From contig CANBVJ010000004.1 in NCBI GenBank assembly GCA_947372865.1, positions 42,460 through 106,459 of the forward strand: a stretch of 64,000 nt of DNA, in the 5' to 3' direction. The notes below the pieces were generated by a model, which worked only from the letters and a program-made list of their open reading frames with translations, made no database searches and was not told the origin of the DNA. Shown here in pieces: positions 36,362 through 45,799 of the stretch. The position numbers were made by a program, and so were the translations under genes. How positions within the stretch are numbered: position 1 is the stretch's first letter; each line of letters opens with the position of its first letter. This DNA is from Comamonadaceae bacterium (GTDB taxonomy: Bacteria; Pseudomonadota; Gammaproteobacteria; Burkholderiales; Burkholderiaceae_C).

Positions 36362-37135
36362 ATGCTTGCTACCGCCCCCTTTGAACTCTTGGAAATCTTG
36401 CTGCTGGGAGCGGCGCTCGGATTTTTTGGTGGCTTGTTTGGTATTGGTGGCGGCATCATCGTCATCCCGCTGCTGGTCTTGGGCTTTGGCATGGACCAGG
36501 CGATTGCCCAAGGCACAGCCCTGGTCATGATGGTTCCCAATCTGCTGATCGCGTGGCTGCGCTATAGCCAGCGCCATCCGGTTGCGCTGAAGATGGCATT
36601 GCAAATTGGCGTACTGGCCTGTGCTACCACCTGGTTGGTGGCACACCTTGCAACGCGGCTGCCCTCAGATCTCATGCGAACCCTATTCAGCCTGTTTTTG
36701 CTGGCCTTGTCGCTTCGCATGCTGCTGAAAAAACCGGTGTCGGCGTCCCAAACCAGCCACAAACAACGCGACCTGCGTTACATGCCCCTGGTGGGCGTCT
36801 TGGGTGGAAGCAGCATGGGTCTGCTTGGCGTGGGCGGCGGTCTCGTCGCCACGCCGGTCTTTAATGGCTGGTTCGGTCAGCGCCAGACTGTTGCGCAGAG
36901 CTTGTCTCTGGCCTTGGTGGCGCCCAGCTCCATCGTCGCACTGATGACCTACAGCGGCGCCCACCGGGTCGACTGGGCCGTAGGCTTGCCTCTGGCGCTC
37001 GGCGGCTTGTTCACCGTATCGGCCGGGGTCGCCTTTGCCCATCGTTTGCCGGAAAGGCAGATGCACCTTGCTTTTGCGTGGATGGTGCTTTGCACGGCGG
37101 TGTGGATGCTGGTCAAACCGCTGCTCTTGGCATAG
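36362..37135 (+). CDS. TauE/SafE-family membrane permease
   Basis: The protein has seven to eight hydrophobic segments and the duplicated TauE/SafE motif: LGFFGGLFGIGGGIIVIPLL in the first half and LLGVGGGLVATPVF in the second. The family exports or imports sulfonates, sulfite or other organic anions; the substrate here is unknown. The start is uncertain: ATG 36362 gives a normal 257-residue TauE protein, while an ATG at 36275 that overlaps the phaC stop (ATGA) would add 29 hydrophilic residues. The overlapping arrangement means co-translation with phaC is possible. Confidence 0.88.
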   Translation: MLATAPFELLEILLLGAALGFFGGLFGIGGGIIVIPLLVLGFGMDQAIAQGTALVMMVPNLLIAWLRYSQRHPVALKMALQIGVLACATTWLVAHLATRLPSDLMRTLFSLFLLALSLRMLLKKPVSASQTSHKQRDLRYMPLVGVLGGSSMGLLGVGGGLVATPVFNGWFGQRQTVAQSLSLALVAPSSIVALMTYSGAHRVDWAVGLPLALGGLFTVSAGVAFAHRLPERQMHLAFAWMVLCTAVWMLVKPLLLA

Positions 37136-37213
37136 CTTGACGCTGCAACGCAAAAATCCAATTCGGTTATTTCGCGCTTGGGGCAGCAAGCGTTGCGCCG
37201 CTGCCCGGTGCAT

Positions 37214-37834
37214 TTAGTCCGCGCTAAAGCTCACCACATCGGCCACAGCGCGGCGCACCTTGCGTGGCCAGTTACCGGGTGCGGGGCGGCCCACGGCGAT
37301 CAGCATGACCGGGATTTCGTCGGCGGCAAGCTTGCACTGCGCGCTGACCGCAGTGGGGTCGTAACCAATCATCGCGCCTGAGACCAGGCCTTTGCCATGG
37401 GCCGCGTGCATGAGCGTCATGGCGGCCATGGAGGCGGAACGAATGGCCTCGTCGCGCTGGAACTGCTCTTTGCCGTCGTACATACCATTGGCCATGCCAA
37501 TCCAGCCGTCAAAGGCGGCTTGGTCAATATAGCCGCCGTCGAGCATGGGCTTGATCAACACGGGCAGGTCCTTATGGCCACCGATTTTTCCCACCACCAC
37601 AAAGGTCACGGCAGCGTCACCGACTTTGGGCTGGTTGTAGGCTGCGGCCTTGAGGCGCGCCTTGGCTGCGGGCGTATTCACGGCCACCAAGCGCCAGTTT
37701 TGCTGGTTGAAGGAGGTGGGGGTCTGATTGGCCAGTTGCGCCAGCTCGGTGATTTCCGCCTGGGTCATCACATGGGTGGGGTCAAAGTTATTGGCAGAAG
37801 TGCGGCCGTTGATGGCGCTGAAAACGTCGGTCAT
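37214..37834 (-). CDS. Nitroreductase-family FMN oxidoreductase
   Basis: The 206-residue protein has the nitroreductase fold: an INGRTSANNFD N-terminal phosphate-binding Arg-Ser pair, TPTSFNQQNWRLVAV, ASMAAMTLMHAAHGKGLVSGAMIGYDP and a GRPAPGNWPRKVRRA end. These FMN enzymes reduce nitro compounds, quinones or malonic semialdehyde; the length and ends are like small NfnB/RutE-type members. The substrate is undecided. It stands alone, convergent with the TauE gene, with 130 bp upstream free of genes. Confidence 0.88.
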   Translation of the reverse strand: MTDVFSAINGRTSANNFDPTHVMTQAEITELAQLANQTPTSFNQQNWRLVAVNTPAAKARLKAAAYNQPKVGDAAVTFVVVGKIGGHKDLPVLIKPMLDGGYIDQAAFDGWIGMANGMYDGKEQFQRDEAIRSASMAAMTLMHAAHGKGLVSGAMIGYDPTAVSAQCKLAADEIPVMLIAVGRPAPGNWPRKVRRAVADVVSFSAD

Positions 37835-37964
37835 AGCAAAGTCCTAAAAAGAGAAAAACGAAAGGGAAAGCGTTGAAATCTTAAGCCACCAGTGCTGCAA
37901 ACGATCTGAAACAGCAGGGGCCCCATCCAGAATCGCTTCCGGTTTTTATGGAGCCAACAATACT

Positions 37965-38243
37965 TTAGCAATTCGCACGGCGATGATCGGCGATGGAATG
38001 GTCATTAAATTTCATTTGCGGGTCTCTGAGCGCCCGGTGTTTTGTGGCCCGGCCCTTGACACGCATGCGCCAACGTTTAAACGAGCTGGATTGAAGCGCA
38101 GCGCGCATAACCTGAATTACCTCGGCCTCACTAACTCCCAGGCGCTCTTGAATGGTTTCAAACGTGGTTCGGTCTTCCCATGCCATTTGAATGAGGGCGG
38201 CGATGTCGCCATCGGTCAAAGGTTTGCGTTTTTGAGGAGTCAT
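37965..38243 (-). CDS. TIGR03643/DUF2805-family small protein
   Basis: The 92-residue protein shows the pattern of the TIGR03643 family: PLTDGDIAALIQMAWEDRTTFETIQERLGVSEAEVIQVMR, which reads like a helix-turn-helix, followed by SSSFKRWRMRVKGRATKH. It is probably a small DNA- or RNA-binding protein, but no member function is known to me. It lies 12 bp downstream of the DUF427 gene on the same strand, so the two likely share a transcript. Confidence 0.85.
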   Translation of the reverse strand: MTPQKRKPLTDGDIAALIQMAWEDRTTFETIQERLGVSEAEVIQVMRAALQSSSFKRWRMRVKGRATKHRALRDPQMKFNDHSIADHRRANC

Positions 38244-38255
38244 AAGTCCTGCCTG

Positions 38256-38810
38256 CTACCAAGCACCGCTGCCAGGCGCACCCTTGAACGGTCCGGCCAA
38301 ATCAGGCGTGATCCAGCCGCCATAAAAGCCACCCGTTTGCGCAACCACCTTTTCGCCGCCCACGGTGCATTCCAGGTCATGGGCATAAAAGGCCACGCAG
38401 TCAGCCAACGGCTCGGCCCCTGGCAAGGGCTGCGGGTAAGTCCAGGCCACCTGCGGCAGGCAGCGCGGGCCATCGACCAGATTCCAGTAGCGCGCCGGGC
38501 CCTTCCATTCGCAAAACGAGCCGCCCGCAGCGGGCTGCAGAAACGCGCGCTGCACATCGGCCAATGGCAAGTAGAAAGTGGGCGGGTGGGCGGTCTCCCG
38601 AACCGCCCAAGCGCCGCGCGTGCGCGCAAGCTCCCGTTCGCCCCAGCGCACCACGATTTCGCGCGTATCACGCACCAGTTCCGGTGGGCGCGGAAAGTCC
38701 CACACCGACACCTGCCCCGGATGGGGGCGGTCGGCAAACGGAGGGCGCCCCTGGCCGCGCCATAGCCATTGCGCGCGGGCCTGCTCCAATCGATCAAACT
38801 CGTTGTTCAT
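38256..38810 (-). CDS. DUF427-family protein
   Basis: The 184-residue protein carries the DUF427 core: RPPELVRDTREIVVRWGERELARTRGAW, HPPTFYLPLADV, the GSFCEWKGPARYWNL signature and the VAFYAHDLECTVGGEKV end. A second-half pattern resembles the first, as in the usual double beta-tent fold. The function of the family is not established. The start is the ATG at 38810; the upstream ORF start at 38852 has no support. Just 12 bp separate it from the downstream TIGR03643 gene. Confidence 0.88.
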   Translation of the reverse strand: MNNEFDRLEQARAQWLWRGQGRPPFADRPHPGQVSVWDFPRPPELVRDTREIVVRWGERELARTRGAWAVRETAHPPTFYLPLADVQRAFLQPAAGGSFCEWKGPARYWNLVDGPRCLPQVAWTYPQPLPGAEPLADCVAFYAHDLECTVGGEKVVAQTGGFYGGWITPDLAGPFKGAPGSGAW

Positions 38811-38924
38811 AGGGGTTGGAGCATAACCAGCGTAGCCGCCAAATTGCAGCAAAAGTCGCCTTGCGATGCCGCATCGCTAACCTCCCTGCAGGTAAAGGTG
38901 AACTGGCGCACAAAGTCCGTCAAT

Positions 38925-39044
38925 CCGGATTTTTACTACTTTTAGGCAAAAAAAAGCACCGAGCGTTCCCGCTAAGTGCTTGATTTATAACCAATAAATT
39001 GGTGGGCAGTACAAGTTTCGAACTTGTGACCCCTGCAGTGTGAA
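38925..39044. repeat. Copy 1 of a 120-bp direct repeat: truncated tRNA-Val 3' half with terminator
   Basis: This stretch repeats 39410-39530. It holds, on the minus strand, the tRNA-Val sequence from the anticodon loop to CCA (45 bp identical to the intact gene), then the distal flank with a hairpin and poly-T, then TACTACTTTT. The 5' half of the tRNA is missing, so it is not a gene. Such a partial tRNA copy is the usual mark of an attachment site left by a tRNA-integrating element. Confidence 0.85.
38948..38981 (-). terminator. Rho-independent terminator in the truncated tRNA copy
   Basis: On the minus strand AAGCAC and GTGCTT pair, with an inner AGCG/CGCT stem and GGAA loop, followed by eight T. 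It matches the terminator of the intact tRNA-Val in its outer stem but not its inner stem, so the two copies have diverged in the loop half while keeping the ability to fold. Confidence 0.75.
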
Positions 39045-39409
39045 AACACTAAAAAATCACTACTTTTCTTATATAAATCAACTACTTACGCATTCCTTTG
39101 AAACACCAAGTAGTATATTTGTAGTATAGCCCTAAATAACAAATTTGAATATTTATCATCTTACAAATAACCCAATGAATATACTTGCCTAAAAAAGAGG
39201 CACCGTCAAAAGTTTTGCACTTGAGCACTGAGTGCAGCCTGCGCTGAGTGATGGTGGCACCGAGCGCAGCCTCACCCGAACGCGGCTCGCACAGCGCTCA
39301 TTTCCAATCAATCGTAAAAAGTTTTGCTCTTGAGTGGATAGAACTGAGATAGATTTTGAGAGGGAAAACCTATGAATTCAGCAAGAAAAATCTAACAAAA
39401 GTAGTAAAC
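39045..39409. other. AT-rich non-coding spacer between the two tRNA-Val repeat copies
   Basis: No gene is visible in these 365 bp. The left 150 bp are strongly AT-rich and contain several AAGTAGT/ACTACTT words in both directions (near 39057, 39080, 39108, 39121, 39399). An 18-bp near-repeat, AAAAGTTTTGC(A/T)CTTGAG, occurs at 39208-39225 and 39317-39334, with a GC-rich stretch between. It looks like the residue of a deleted integrative element with arm-type recombinase sites. Confidence 0.6.
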
Positions 39410-39530
39410 CCGGTTTTTACTACTTTTGGGCCAAAAAAAAGCACCTAGAATCGCTTCTAAGTGCTTGATTTATAACCATAAATTATGGTGGGCAGTACAA
39501 GTTTCGAACTTGTGACCCCTGCAGTGTGAA
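39410..39530. repeat. Copy 2 of the 120-bp direct repeat, including the 3' half of intact tRNA-Val
   Basis: The second copy overlaps the 3' half of the intact tRNA gene and its terminator. It shares CCGG-TTTTTACTACTTTT at the left edge and the sequence up to GTGTGAA at the right edge with copy 1, about 485 bp away. Divergence is concentrated in the inner stem of the terminator hairpin. Confidence 0.85.
39433..39466 (-). terminator. Rho-independent terminator of tRNA-Val
   Basis: Reading on the minus strand, AAGCACTTAGAA pairs with TTCTAGGTGCTT around a GCGA loop, a 12-bp stem with one T-G wobble, then eight T. It starts 20 bp after the CCA end of tRNA-Val. Confidence 0.88.
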
Positions 39531-39560
39531 TGCAGTGCTCTACCCCTGAGCTAACCGCCC
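39486..39560 (-). tRNA. tRNA-Val (anticodon CAC)
   Basis: A complete cloverleaf: acceptor GGGCGGT paired with ACTGCCC, D-arm with AGCTCAGGGGTAGAGC, anticodon stem CTGCA/TGCAG around the loop TTCACAC (anticodon CAC), and T-arm ACAAG-TTCGAAA-CTTGT. Discriminator A and CCA are encoded. It is followed by a strong terminator. Its 3' half is duplicated at 38999-39044. Confidence 0.96.
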
Positions 39561-39609
39561 TGAATTTTGTTCAGGAAAGCCTGAGATTATACGGTTTTTT
39601 TGGCCAGTT

Positions 39610-40311
39610 TCAGGCGTGCGTGCGCCAAGTTGTTTTGGCACCGCTGGATTTATCGAGTTCAGTCAGCACAGTGGCGTGGGCGGCCAGCTCCTGTTCGTTG
39701 GCGGAGATCACCGCCAGAGTCAGGGTTTGCAAGTCCACGTGCTCCAGTACAACGCCCGGCTCGTCTGCACTGGAAGACTCCATCAGCAGGGCGTCTTGGC
39801 CGCGCGTCATGTTGATGTAAACGTCAGCCAGCAGCTCGGCGTCTAAGAGCGCGCCGTGCAGGCTGCGCCCGGAGTTGTCCACTTCGAGCCGCGAGCACAG
39901 GGCGTCCAGACTGTTGCGCTTGCCGGGGAACATTTCCTTGGCCATGACCAGGGTGTCGAGCACGCCGCTGACAAAGTCTTTCAGCGGCGGGCGCCCCAGC
40001 AGCGACAGTTCCTTGTTCAAAAACCCCAGATCGAACGGTGCGTTGTGGATGATGAGTTCGGCGTCGCTGACAAAGTCCAAAAACTCGTCCGCCACTGCCG
40101 CAAAGCGGGGCTTGTCGCGCAAGAACTCGGTGGTAATGCCGTGGATGCGCAGCGCCTCTTCGTGACTGTCGCGGTCGGGGTTGAGGTACAAGTGCAGGGT
40201 TTTGCCGGTGAGCTTGCGGTTGAACAGCTCGACGCAGCCGATTTCAATCACACGGTCGCCCTGATCGGGGTACAGGCCGGTGGTCTCAGTATCTAAAAAT
40301 ATTTGGCGCAT
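39610..40311 (-). CDS. dnaQ: DNA polymerase III epsilon subunit (3'-5' proofreading exonuclease)
   Basis: The 233-residue protein is the DEDDh exonuclease of the replicative polymerase. Motifs: Exo I FLDTETTG with D7 and E9, Exo II HNAPFDLGFLNKEL, and Exo III with the late His and Asp in LHGALLDAELLADVY. The tail after residue 180 is the part that binds the polymerase alpha subunit. It lies between tRNA-Val and the isc operon, on the same strand, 28 bp after fdx. Confidence 0.95.
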   Translation of the reverse strand: MRQIFLDTETTGLYPDQGDRVIEIGCVELFNRKLTGKTLHLYLNPDRDSHEEALRIHGITTEFLRDKPRFAAVADEFLDFVSDAELIIHNAPFDLGFLNKELSLLGRPPLKDFVSGVLDTLVMAKEMFPGKRNSLDALCSRLEVDNSGRSLHGALLDAELLADVYINMTRGQDALLMESSSADEPGVVLEHVDLQTLTLAVISANEQELAAHATVLTELDKSSGAKTTWRTHA

Positions 40312-40339
40312 GGCCAGATTTTGCCGCAGCGACCCTGCC

Positions 40340-40678
40340 CTAGTGGTTTTCTTTGGCGTGGTTGATCGAATACTTGGGTATTTCCACCGTCACGTCCTGC
40401 TGCGCCAGTATGGTCTGGCAGCTCAGGCGCGAGTTGGGCTCCAGGCCCCAGGCGCGGTCAAGCAAGTCTTCTTCTTCTTCCTGGGCCGGGTTGAGCGAGG
40501 CCAAGCCGGCGCGCACGATGACGTGGCAGGTGGTGCAGGCGCAGCTCATGTCGCAGGCGTGTTCGATGGCAATGTGGTTTTCCAGCAGCGCCTCGCAAAT
40601 CGAGGTGCCCGCGCTGGCGCTAATTTCCGCCCCCTGAGGACAGTATTCGGCATGGGGCAGTATTTTGATGATCGGCAT
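40340..40678 (-). CDS. fdx: ISC-type [2Fe-2S] ferredoxin
   Basis: The 112-residue ferredoxin donates electrons during iron-sulfur cluster assembly. Its ligands C42, C48, C51 and C87 fall at the same positions as in E. coli Fdx, with the extra C46. The acidic EEEEDLLDRAWGLEPNSRLSC segment is characteristic. It is the last gene of the isc operon, 36 bp after hscA. Confidence 0.95.
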   Translation of the reverse strand: MPIIKILPHAEYCPQGAEISASAGTSICEALLENHIAIEHACDMSCACTTCHVIVRAGLASLNPAQEEEEDLLDRAWGLEPNSRLSCQTILAQQDVTVEIPKYSINHAKENH

Positions 40679-40714
40679 GGTGCGCTCTCGCAGTGGGCAA
40701 ACGGTGGGGGCGGA

Positions 40715-42571
40715 TTACAGAGCCGCGATATTTTTTCCTGACAGCGCCTGGGCGATGCCCCGGTTCATGCGCTGGGCGGCAAAGGCTTCGGTGGCTTGGG
40801 CCAGGGTTTTGGTCTGGGCCTCAATGGCTGCGGCGGCGTCGCTAGAGGCCATAGCGCGCAAGGCATCCACGGCGGCGTCTATGGTTTGGCGCTCGGTGTC
40901 TTGGAGCAAATCGCCGTCAGCATCCAGCGCGCTTTGGGTGGCCAGCAGCATGCGCTGGGCGTCCACCCGCGCCTCCACCACCGAGCGGGCACGCATATCG
41001 GCCTCGGCGGTAGAAAAGCTGCTTTGCAGCATCTCGGCAATTTGCGCGTCGCTCAGGCCATAAGACGGTTTGACTTCAATGCGCGCCTCTACGCCACTGA
41101 CCTGTTCGCGCGCAGCCACGCTGAGCAAGCCGTCGGCGTCCACGGTAAAGGTGACACGGATGCGCGCTGCGCCCGCCACCATGGGCGGAATGCCGCGCAG
41201 CTCAAAGCGCGCCAGGCTGCGGCAGTCGGCTACCAGGTCGCGCTCGCCTTGCACCACATGCAGCGCCAGCGCCGTCTGCCCGTCTTGGTAGGTCGTGAAG
41301 TCTTGCGCCATGGCGGTGGGGATGGTCTGGTTGCGCGGCACGATACGCTCCACCAAGCCGCCCATGGTCTCCAGCCCCAAGGACAAAGGAATCACGTCGA
41401 GCAGCAACAAATCGTTGGCAGTGGCGTTGCCCGCCAATTGGTTGGCCTGGATCGCGGCGCCCAGCGCCACCACCTCGTCGGGGTTGAGGTTGGTCAGCGG
41501 CGCCTGCCCAAAAAATTCGCCCACCACCGCGCGGATGTGCGGCATGCGGGTGGAGCCGCCCACCATCACCACGCCCTGAATGTCGGACTTGTCCATCTTG
41601 CTGTCGCGCAGCACTTTGCGCATGGCCTGCAAGGTGCGGGCGGTCAAGGGCACGGTGGCGGCTTCAAACTCGGTGCGGTTCACGGAAATATCGATCCGCC
41701 CCACCGAAAAGTCAATTTCCACTGGCGCAATCTCGTGCTCAGACAGCGCTTCTTTGCAGGCGCGGGCCGCGGCCAGCAGCAGCGCCTGGTCTTCCTGGCT
41801 TTCCACCTGCAGCGGGGTTTGCGCCAAGATCCAATCAGCCAGCGCCCGGTCGTAGTCGTCGCCGCCCAAGGCCGAGTCGCCGCCAGTTGCCAGCACCTCA
41901 AACACGCCCACGCTCAGGCGCAAAACAGAAATATCAAAAGTGCCGCCGCCCAGGTCGTAGACCGCGTAAACGCCCTCAGACGCGTTGTCCAGGCCGTAGG
42001 CAATGGCAGCGGCTGTTGGCTCGTTGATCAGGCGCAAGACGTTCAGGCCGGCGAGCTGCGCTGCGTCTTTGGTGGCCTGGCGCTGCGCGTCGTCAAAATA
42101 AGCGGGCACGGTGATGACCGCGCCATACACATCGTCGTTAAAGCTGTCTTCGGCGCGAAAGCGCAGCGTGGCCAAAATCTCGGCGCTGACTTCCACCGGG
42201 CTTTTCTCGCCCGCAATGGTGCGCACTTTGACCATGCCGGGCGTGGCCACCAGGCTGTAAGGCAGGCGCTCGGCGTGCGCAATATCGGCCAGGCCGCGCC
42301 CCATCAGGCGCTTGACCGAGGCGATGGTGTTGCCGGGGTCGCTGGTTTGCTGCGCCAGCGCGTCATAGCCAATTTGGCGGCGCTGGGCGTCGAGGTAGCG
42401 CACCACGCTGGGCAAAATCACCCGTCCCTGGGCGTCGGGCAGGCATTCGGCTACGCCGTTGCGCACCGCAGCCACCAGCGAATGCGTGGTGCCTAGGTCA
42501 ATGCCAACGGCCAGACGGCGGGCGTGGGGGTTGGGCGACTGGCCCGGCTCGGAAATTTGTAAAAGCGCCAT
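40715..42571 (-). CDS. hscA: Fe-S protein assembly chaperone HscA (Hsp70 type)
   Basis: The 618-residue Hsp70 binds the LPPVK motif of IscU and drives cluster transfer. It shows the full Hsp70 plan: [14 protein letters not shown] (phosphate 1), [16 protein letters not shown] (phosphate 2), [13 protein letters not shown] (adenosine), then a beta-sandwich with the hydrophobic ITVNVDG-like region ([19 protein letters not shown]) and a helical lid. HscA-specific DRNxxI-type sequence is replaced by [13 protein letters not shown]. It sits 8 bp after hscB. Confidence 0.96.
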   Translation of the reverse strand: MALLQISEPGQSPNPHARRLAVGIDLGTTHSLVAAVRNGVAECLPDAQGRVILPSVVRYLDAQRRQIGYDALAQQTSDPGNTIASVKRLMGRGLADIAHAERLPYSLVATPGMVKVRTIAGEKSPVEVSAEILATLRFRAEDSFNDDVYGAVITVPAYFDDAQRQATKDAAQLAGLNVLRLINEPTAAAIAYGLDNASEGVYAVYDLGGGTFDISVLRLSVGVFEVLATGGDSALGGDDYDRALADWILAQTPLQVESQEDQALLLAAARACKEALSEHEIAPVEIDFSVGRIDISVNRTEFEAATVPLTARTLQAMRKVLRDSKMDKSDIQGVVMVGGSTRMPHIRAVVGEFFGQAPLTNLNPDEVVALGAAIQANQLAGNATANDLLLLDVIPLSLGLETMGGLVERIVPRNQTIPTAMAQDFTTYQDGQTALALHVVQGERDLVADCRSLARFELRGIPPMVAGAARIRVTFTVDADGLLSVAAREQVSGVEARIEVKPSYGLSDAQIAEMLQSSFSTAEADMRARSVVEARVDAQRMLLATQSALDADGDLLQDTERQTIDAAVDALRAMASSDAAAAIEAQTKTLAQATEAFAAQRMNRGIAQALSGKNIAAL

Positions 42572-42579
42572 GGTGCAGT

Positions 42580-43095
42580 TTATTCAAGCGCATCCAAGCG
42601 CTGGTTCAGATCGTGGACAAATTTGTCGATAAACATCAGGCAGCGCACCGGCAATACCGCAGCGGCAAAGTCGTGCTGCTCGTCAAGTGCCCGCGCGCAG
42701 TCGCGCAGCAAGGCTTTTTTCGTGGCCTGCACAGACGCCATCAGCGCCTCCAGCTCAGGCAGGGTGCGCGCCTCGTCCAGCGCTTCGCGCCACTCGATTT
42801 GCTGCATCAAAAAGCTGCCGGGCATGGCAGTGTTGCTGTGCGCGTTGATGGGCTGGCCGTTCAGTTCACAAAGGTAGGCGGCGCGCGAGAGCGGATCTTT
42901 CAGGCGGCGGTAGGCCTCGTTGATGCGCACCGACCACTGCATGGCCACGCGCTGGGCAGCGGCGCCCTGGGCGGCAAATTTGTCGGGGTGCGCCTGGGCT
43001 TGCAGGCGCTTCCACTGCGCGTCCAGCGCGGCGCTGTCCTGGGCAAACTGCGGCGTCAGGCCAAACAGCGCAAAGTCGTCAGTTTGCAGGTTCAC
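42580..43095 (-). CDS. hscB: Fe-S protein assembly co-chaperone HscB
   Basis: The 171-residue J-protein stimulates HscA ATPase and delivers IscU. The J-domain occupies about 1-75 with the HPD motif at 36-38 (QAHPDKFA), followed by a helical C-domain that binds IscU. It lies between iscA (10 bp) and hscA (8 bp) on the same strand, the standard isc gene order. Confidence 0.95.
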   Translation of the reverse strand: MNLQTDDFALFGLTPQFAQDSAALDAQWKRLQAQAHPDKFAAQGAAAQRVAMQWSVRINEAYRRLKDPLSRAAYLCELNGQPINAHSNTAMPGSFLMQQIEWREALDEARTLPELEALMASVQATKKALLRDCARALDEQHDFAAAVLPVRCLMFIDKFVHDLNQRLDALE

Positions 43096-43105
43096 AAGAA
43101 AACGG

Positions 43106-43429
43106 TCACACCCGGAAAGATTCGCCGCAGCCGCACTTGTCGCGCTCGTTGGGGTTATTGAAGCGAAAGCCCTCGTTCAGGCCTTCGCGCACGAAGTCAA
43201 GCTCGGTACCGTCGATATAGGCCAGGCTTTTCGGGTCCACCAGCACTTTGACGCCGTGGCCCTCAAACACCACGTCTTCCGGGGCGAGTTCGTCCACGTA
43301 TTCAAGCTGGTAGGCCAGGCCAGAACAGCCCGTGGTTTTGACGCCTAAACGCACGCCCACGCCCTTACCACGTTTGGTCAGGTAGCGGGTGACGTGCCGC
43401 GCAGCGGCTTCGGTCAGGGAGACGGCCAT
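43106..43429 (-). CDS. iscA: A-type iron-sulfur carrier IscA
   Basis: The 107-residue protein has the three conserved cysteines of the A-type carriers, C35 in TTGCSGLAY and C99/C101 in DKCGCGESF, which bind iron or a cluster. It carries [13 protein letters not shown] and [17 protein letters not shown], both typical of IscA. The start is 1 bp after the iscU stop. Confidence 0.95.
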   Translation of the reverse strand: MAVSLTEAAARHVTRYLTKRGKGVGVRLGVKTTGCSGLAYQLEYVDELAPEDVVFEGHGVKVLVDPKSLAYIDGTELDFVREGLNEGFRFNNPNERDKCGCGESFRV

Positions 43430-43430
43430 A

Positions 43431-43817
43431 TCAGTTCAGGTGCTTTTTCTTGTAATCGTCCACCGCCGCCTTGATGGCGTCTTCGGCCAGGATAGAACAG
43501 TGGATTTTGACGGGCGGCAAGGCCAGTTCTTCGGCGATCTGGCTGTTTTTCAGGGCAGCGGCCTCGTCCAGGGTTTTGCCCTTGACCCATTCGGTGACCA
43601 GCGAGCTTGACGCAATCGCCGAGCCGCAGCCGTAGGTCTTGAAGCGCGCGTCTTCAATCACGCCGGTCACAGGGTTGACCTTGATCTGCAGCTTCATCAC
43701 GTCGCCGCAAGCGGGCGCGCCCACCATGCCGGTTCCCACCGAGTCGTCGCCTTTTTCAAAGCTGCCGACGTTGCGGGGGTTTTCGTAGTGATCGATCACT
43801 TTTTCTGAATAAGCCAT
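43431..43817 (-). CDS. iscU: Iron-sulfur cluster scaffold IscU
   Basis: The 128-residue scaffold assembles [2Fe-2S] clusters with IscS sulfur. The ligand cysteines C37, C64 and C107 are present, as is the HscA-binding LPPVK (100-104) followed by IHC. It lies 48 bp after iscS. Confidence 0.97.
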   Translation of the reverse strand: MAYSEKVIDHYENPRNVGSFEKGDDSVGTGMVGAPACGDVMKLQIKVNPVTGVIEDARFKTYGCGSAIASSSLVTEWVKGKTLDEAAALKNSQIAEELALPPVKIHCSILAEDAIKAAVDDYKKKHLN

Positions 43818-43865
43818 TGCGCTAGTTCCTCTTCAATACGGTTAATTCGGTTGGGACCCGGGCGC

Positions 43866-45086
<1,221 letters not shown>

Positions 45087-45148
45087 GGCAGTGGGCTTAA
45101 AAACGTTGAATTAAAAAAGTGCGCTTAGACCTTGGTTCAGGCCTTGGT

Positions 45149-45685
45149 TCATGCCTTGGAAAAGGCGTTGCCCAGCGCAAACACCGAGTTGGGCGTATTC
45201 ATGCGAATGGGTTGCGACACAGGCATAGCCGAAATGGCGCGCTTGAGGCTGGGTGCTTCTTCCACCTGCAAGCCCTTAGCCAACTGGTCGTCCACCAGCT
45301 TCTGCAGAGTCACCGAGGTCAAAAAGTCCACCATGCGCTGGTTGAGCGTGGCCCACAGGTCGTGCGTCATGCAGCGGCTGCCCTCGCCCAGGCAGTTTTC
45401 CTTGCCGCCGCACTGGGTGGCGTCAATGGGTTCATCCACCGACACAATGATTTCTGCCACCGTGATATCCGAGGCCTTGCGTGCCAAGGTGTAACCGCCG
45501 CCAGGGCCGCGGGTGGATTCGACCAGCTCATTGCGGCGCAGCTTGCCAAACAGCTGCTCCAGATAGGACAAGGAAATTTGCTGGCGCTGGCTGATAGCCG
45601 CCAACGTGACCGGGCCGCCGCTTTGGCGCAGGCCCAAGTCGATCATGGCGGTAACGGCAAAACGGCCTTTGGTGGTAAGACGCAT
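45149..45685 (-). CDS. iscR: Iron-sulfur cluster-responsive regulator IscR
   Basis: The 178-residue Rrf2-family regulator senses Fe-S status and represses the isc operon when it carries a [2Fe-2S] cluster. The ligand residues C92, C98, C105 and H108 are visible; the spacing of the last Cys (x6) is one residue longer than in E. coli. The winged helix (1-75) has [15 protein letters not shown] as recognition helix and [10 protein letters not shown] as wing. ATG 45685 has GGAG before it; the longer reading to 45778 would cover the promoter and is rejected. Confidence 0.95.
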   Translation of the reverse strand: MRLTTKGRFAVTAMIDLGLRQSGGPVTLAAISQRQQISLSYLEQLFGKLRRNELVESTRGPGGGYTLARKASDITVAEIIVSVDEPIDATQCGGKENCLGEGSRCMTHDLWATLNQRMVDFLTSVTLQKLVDDQLAKGLQVEEAPSLKRAISAMPVSQPIRMNTPNSVFALGNAFSKA

Positions 45686-45726
45686 CGCAAACTCCTGGAG
45701 ACGGGTGTAGTTGACTAACGAGGTCG

Positions 45727-45757
45727 AGTATACCCAACGTCCTACTGTTTTACTCGG
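45727..45757 (-). promoter_or_regulatory. isc operon promoter with type 1 IscR-like site
   Basis: On the minus strand CCGAGTAAAACAGTAGG (45741-45757) matches the core of the type 1 IscR consensus YYGACTRwwwYAGTCRR with two mismatches. A TATACT -10 element lies at 45727-45732 just downstream, about 42 bp before the iscR ATG. The pairing of site and -10 fits autorepression. Confidence 0.7.
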
Positions 45758-45799
45758 ATAACTAGACTGCACGGTCACAAAATAATTTCACGCCTGGCG

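Noticed and set aside
38999..39044. A second tRNA-Val gene
   Set aside because: Only the 3' half of the cloverleaf is present, without acceptor 5' strand and D-arm, so it cannot form a tRNA.
40796..42496. A 566-codon open frame opposite hscA
   Set aside because: Antisense to a certain Hsp70 gene, with low-complexity His/Gly-rich composition and no recognisable fold.
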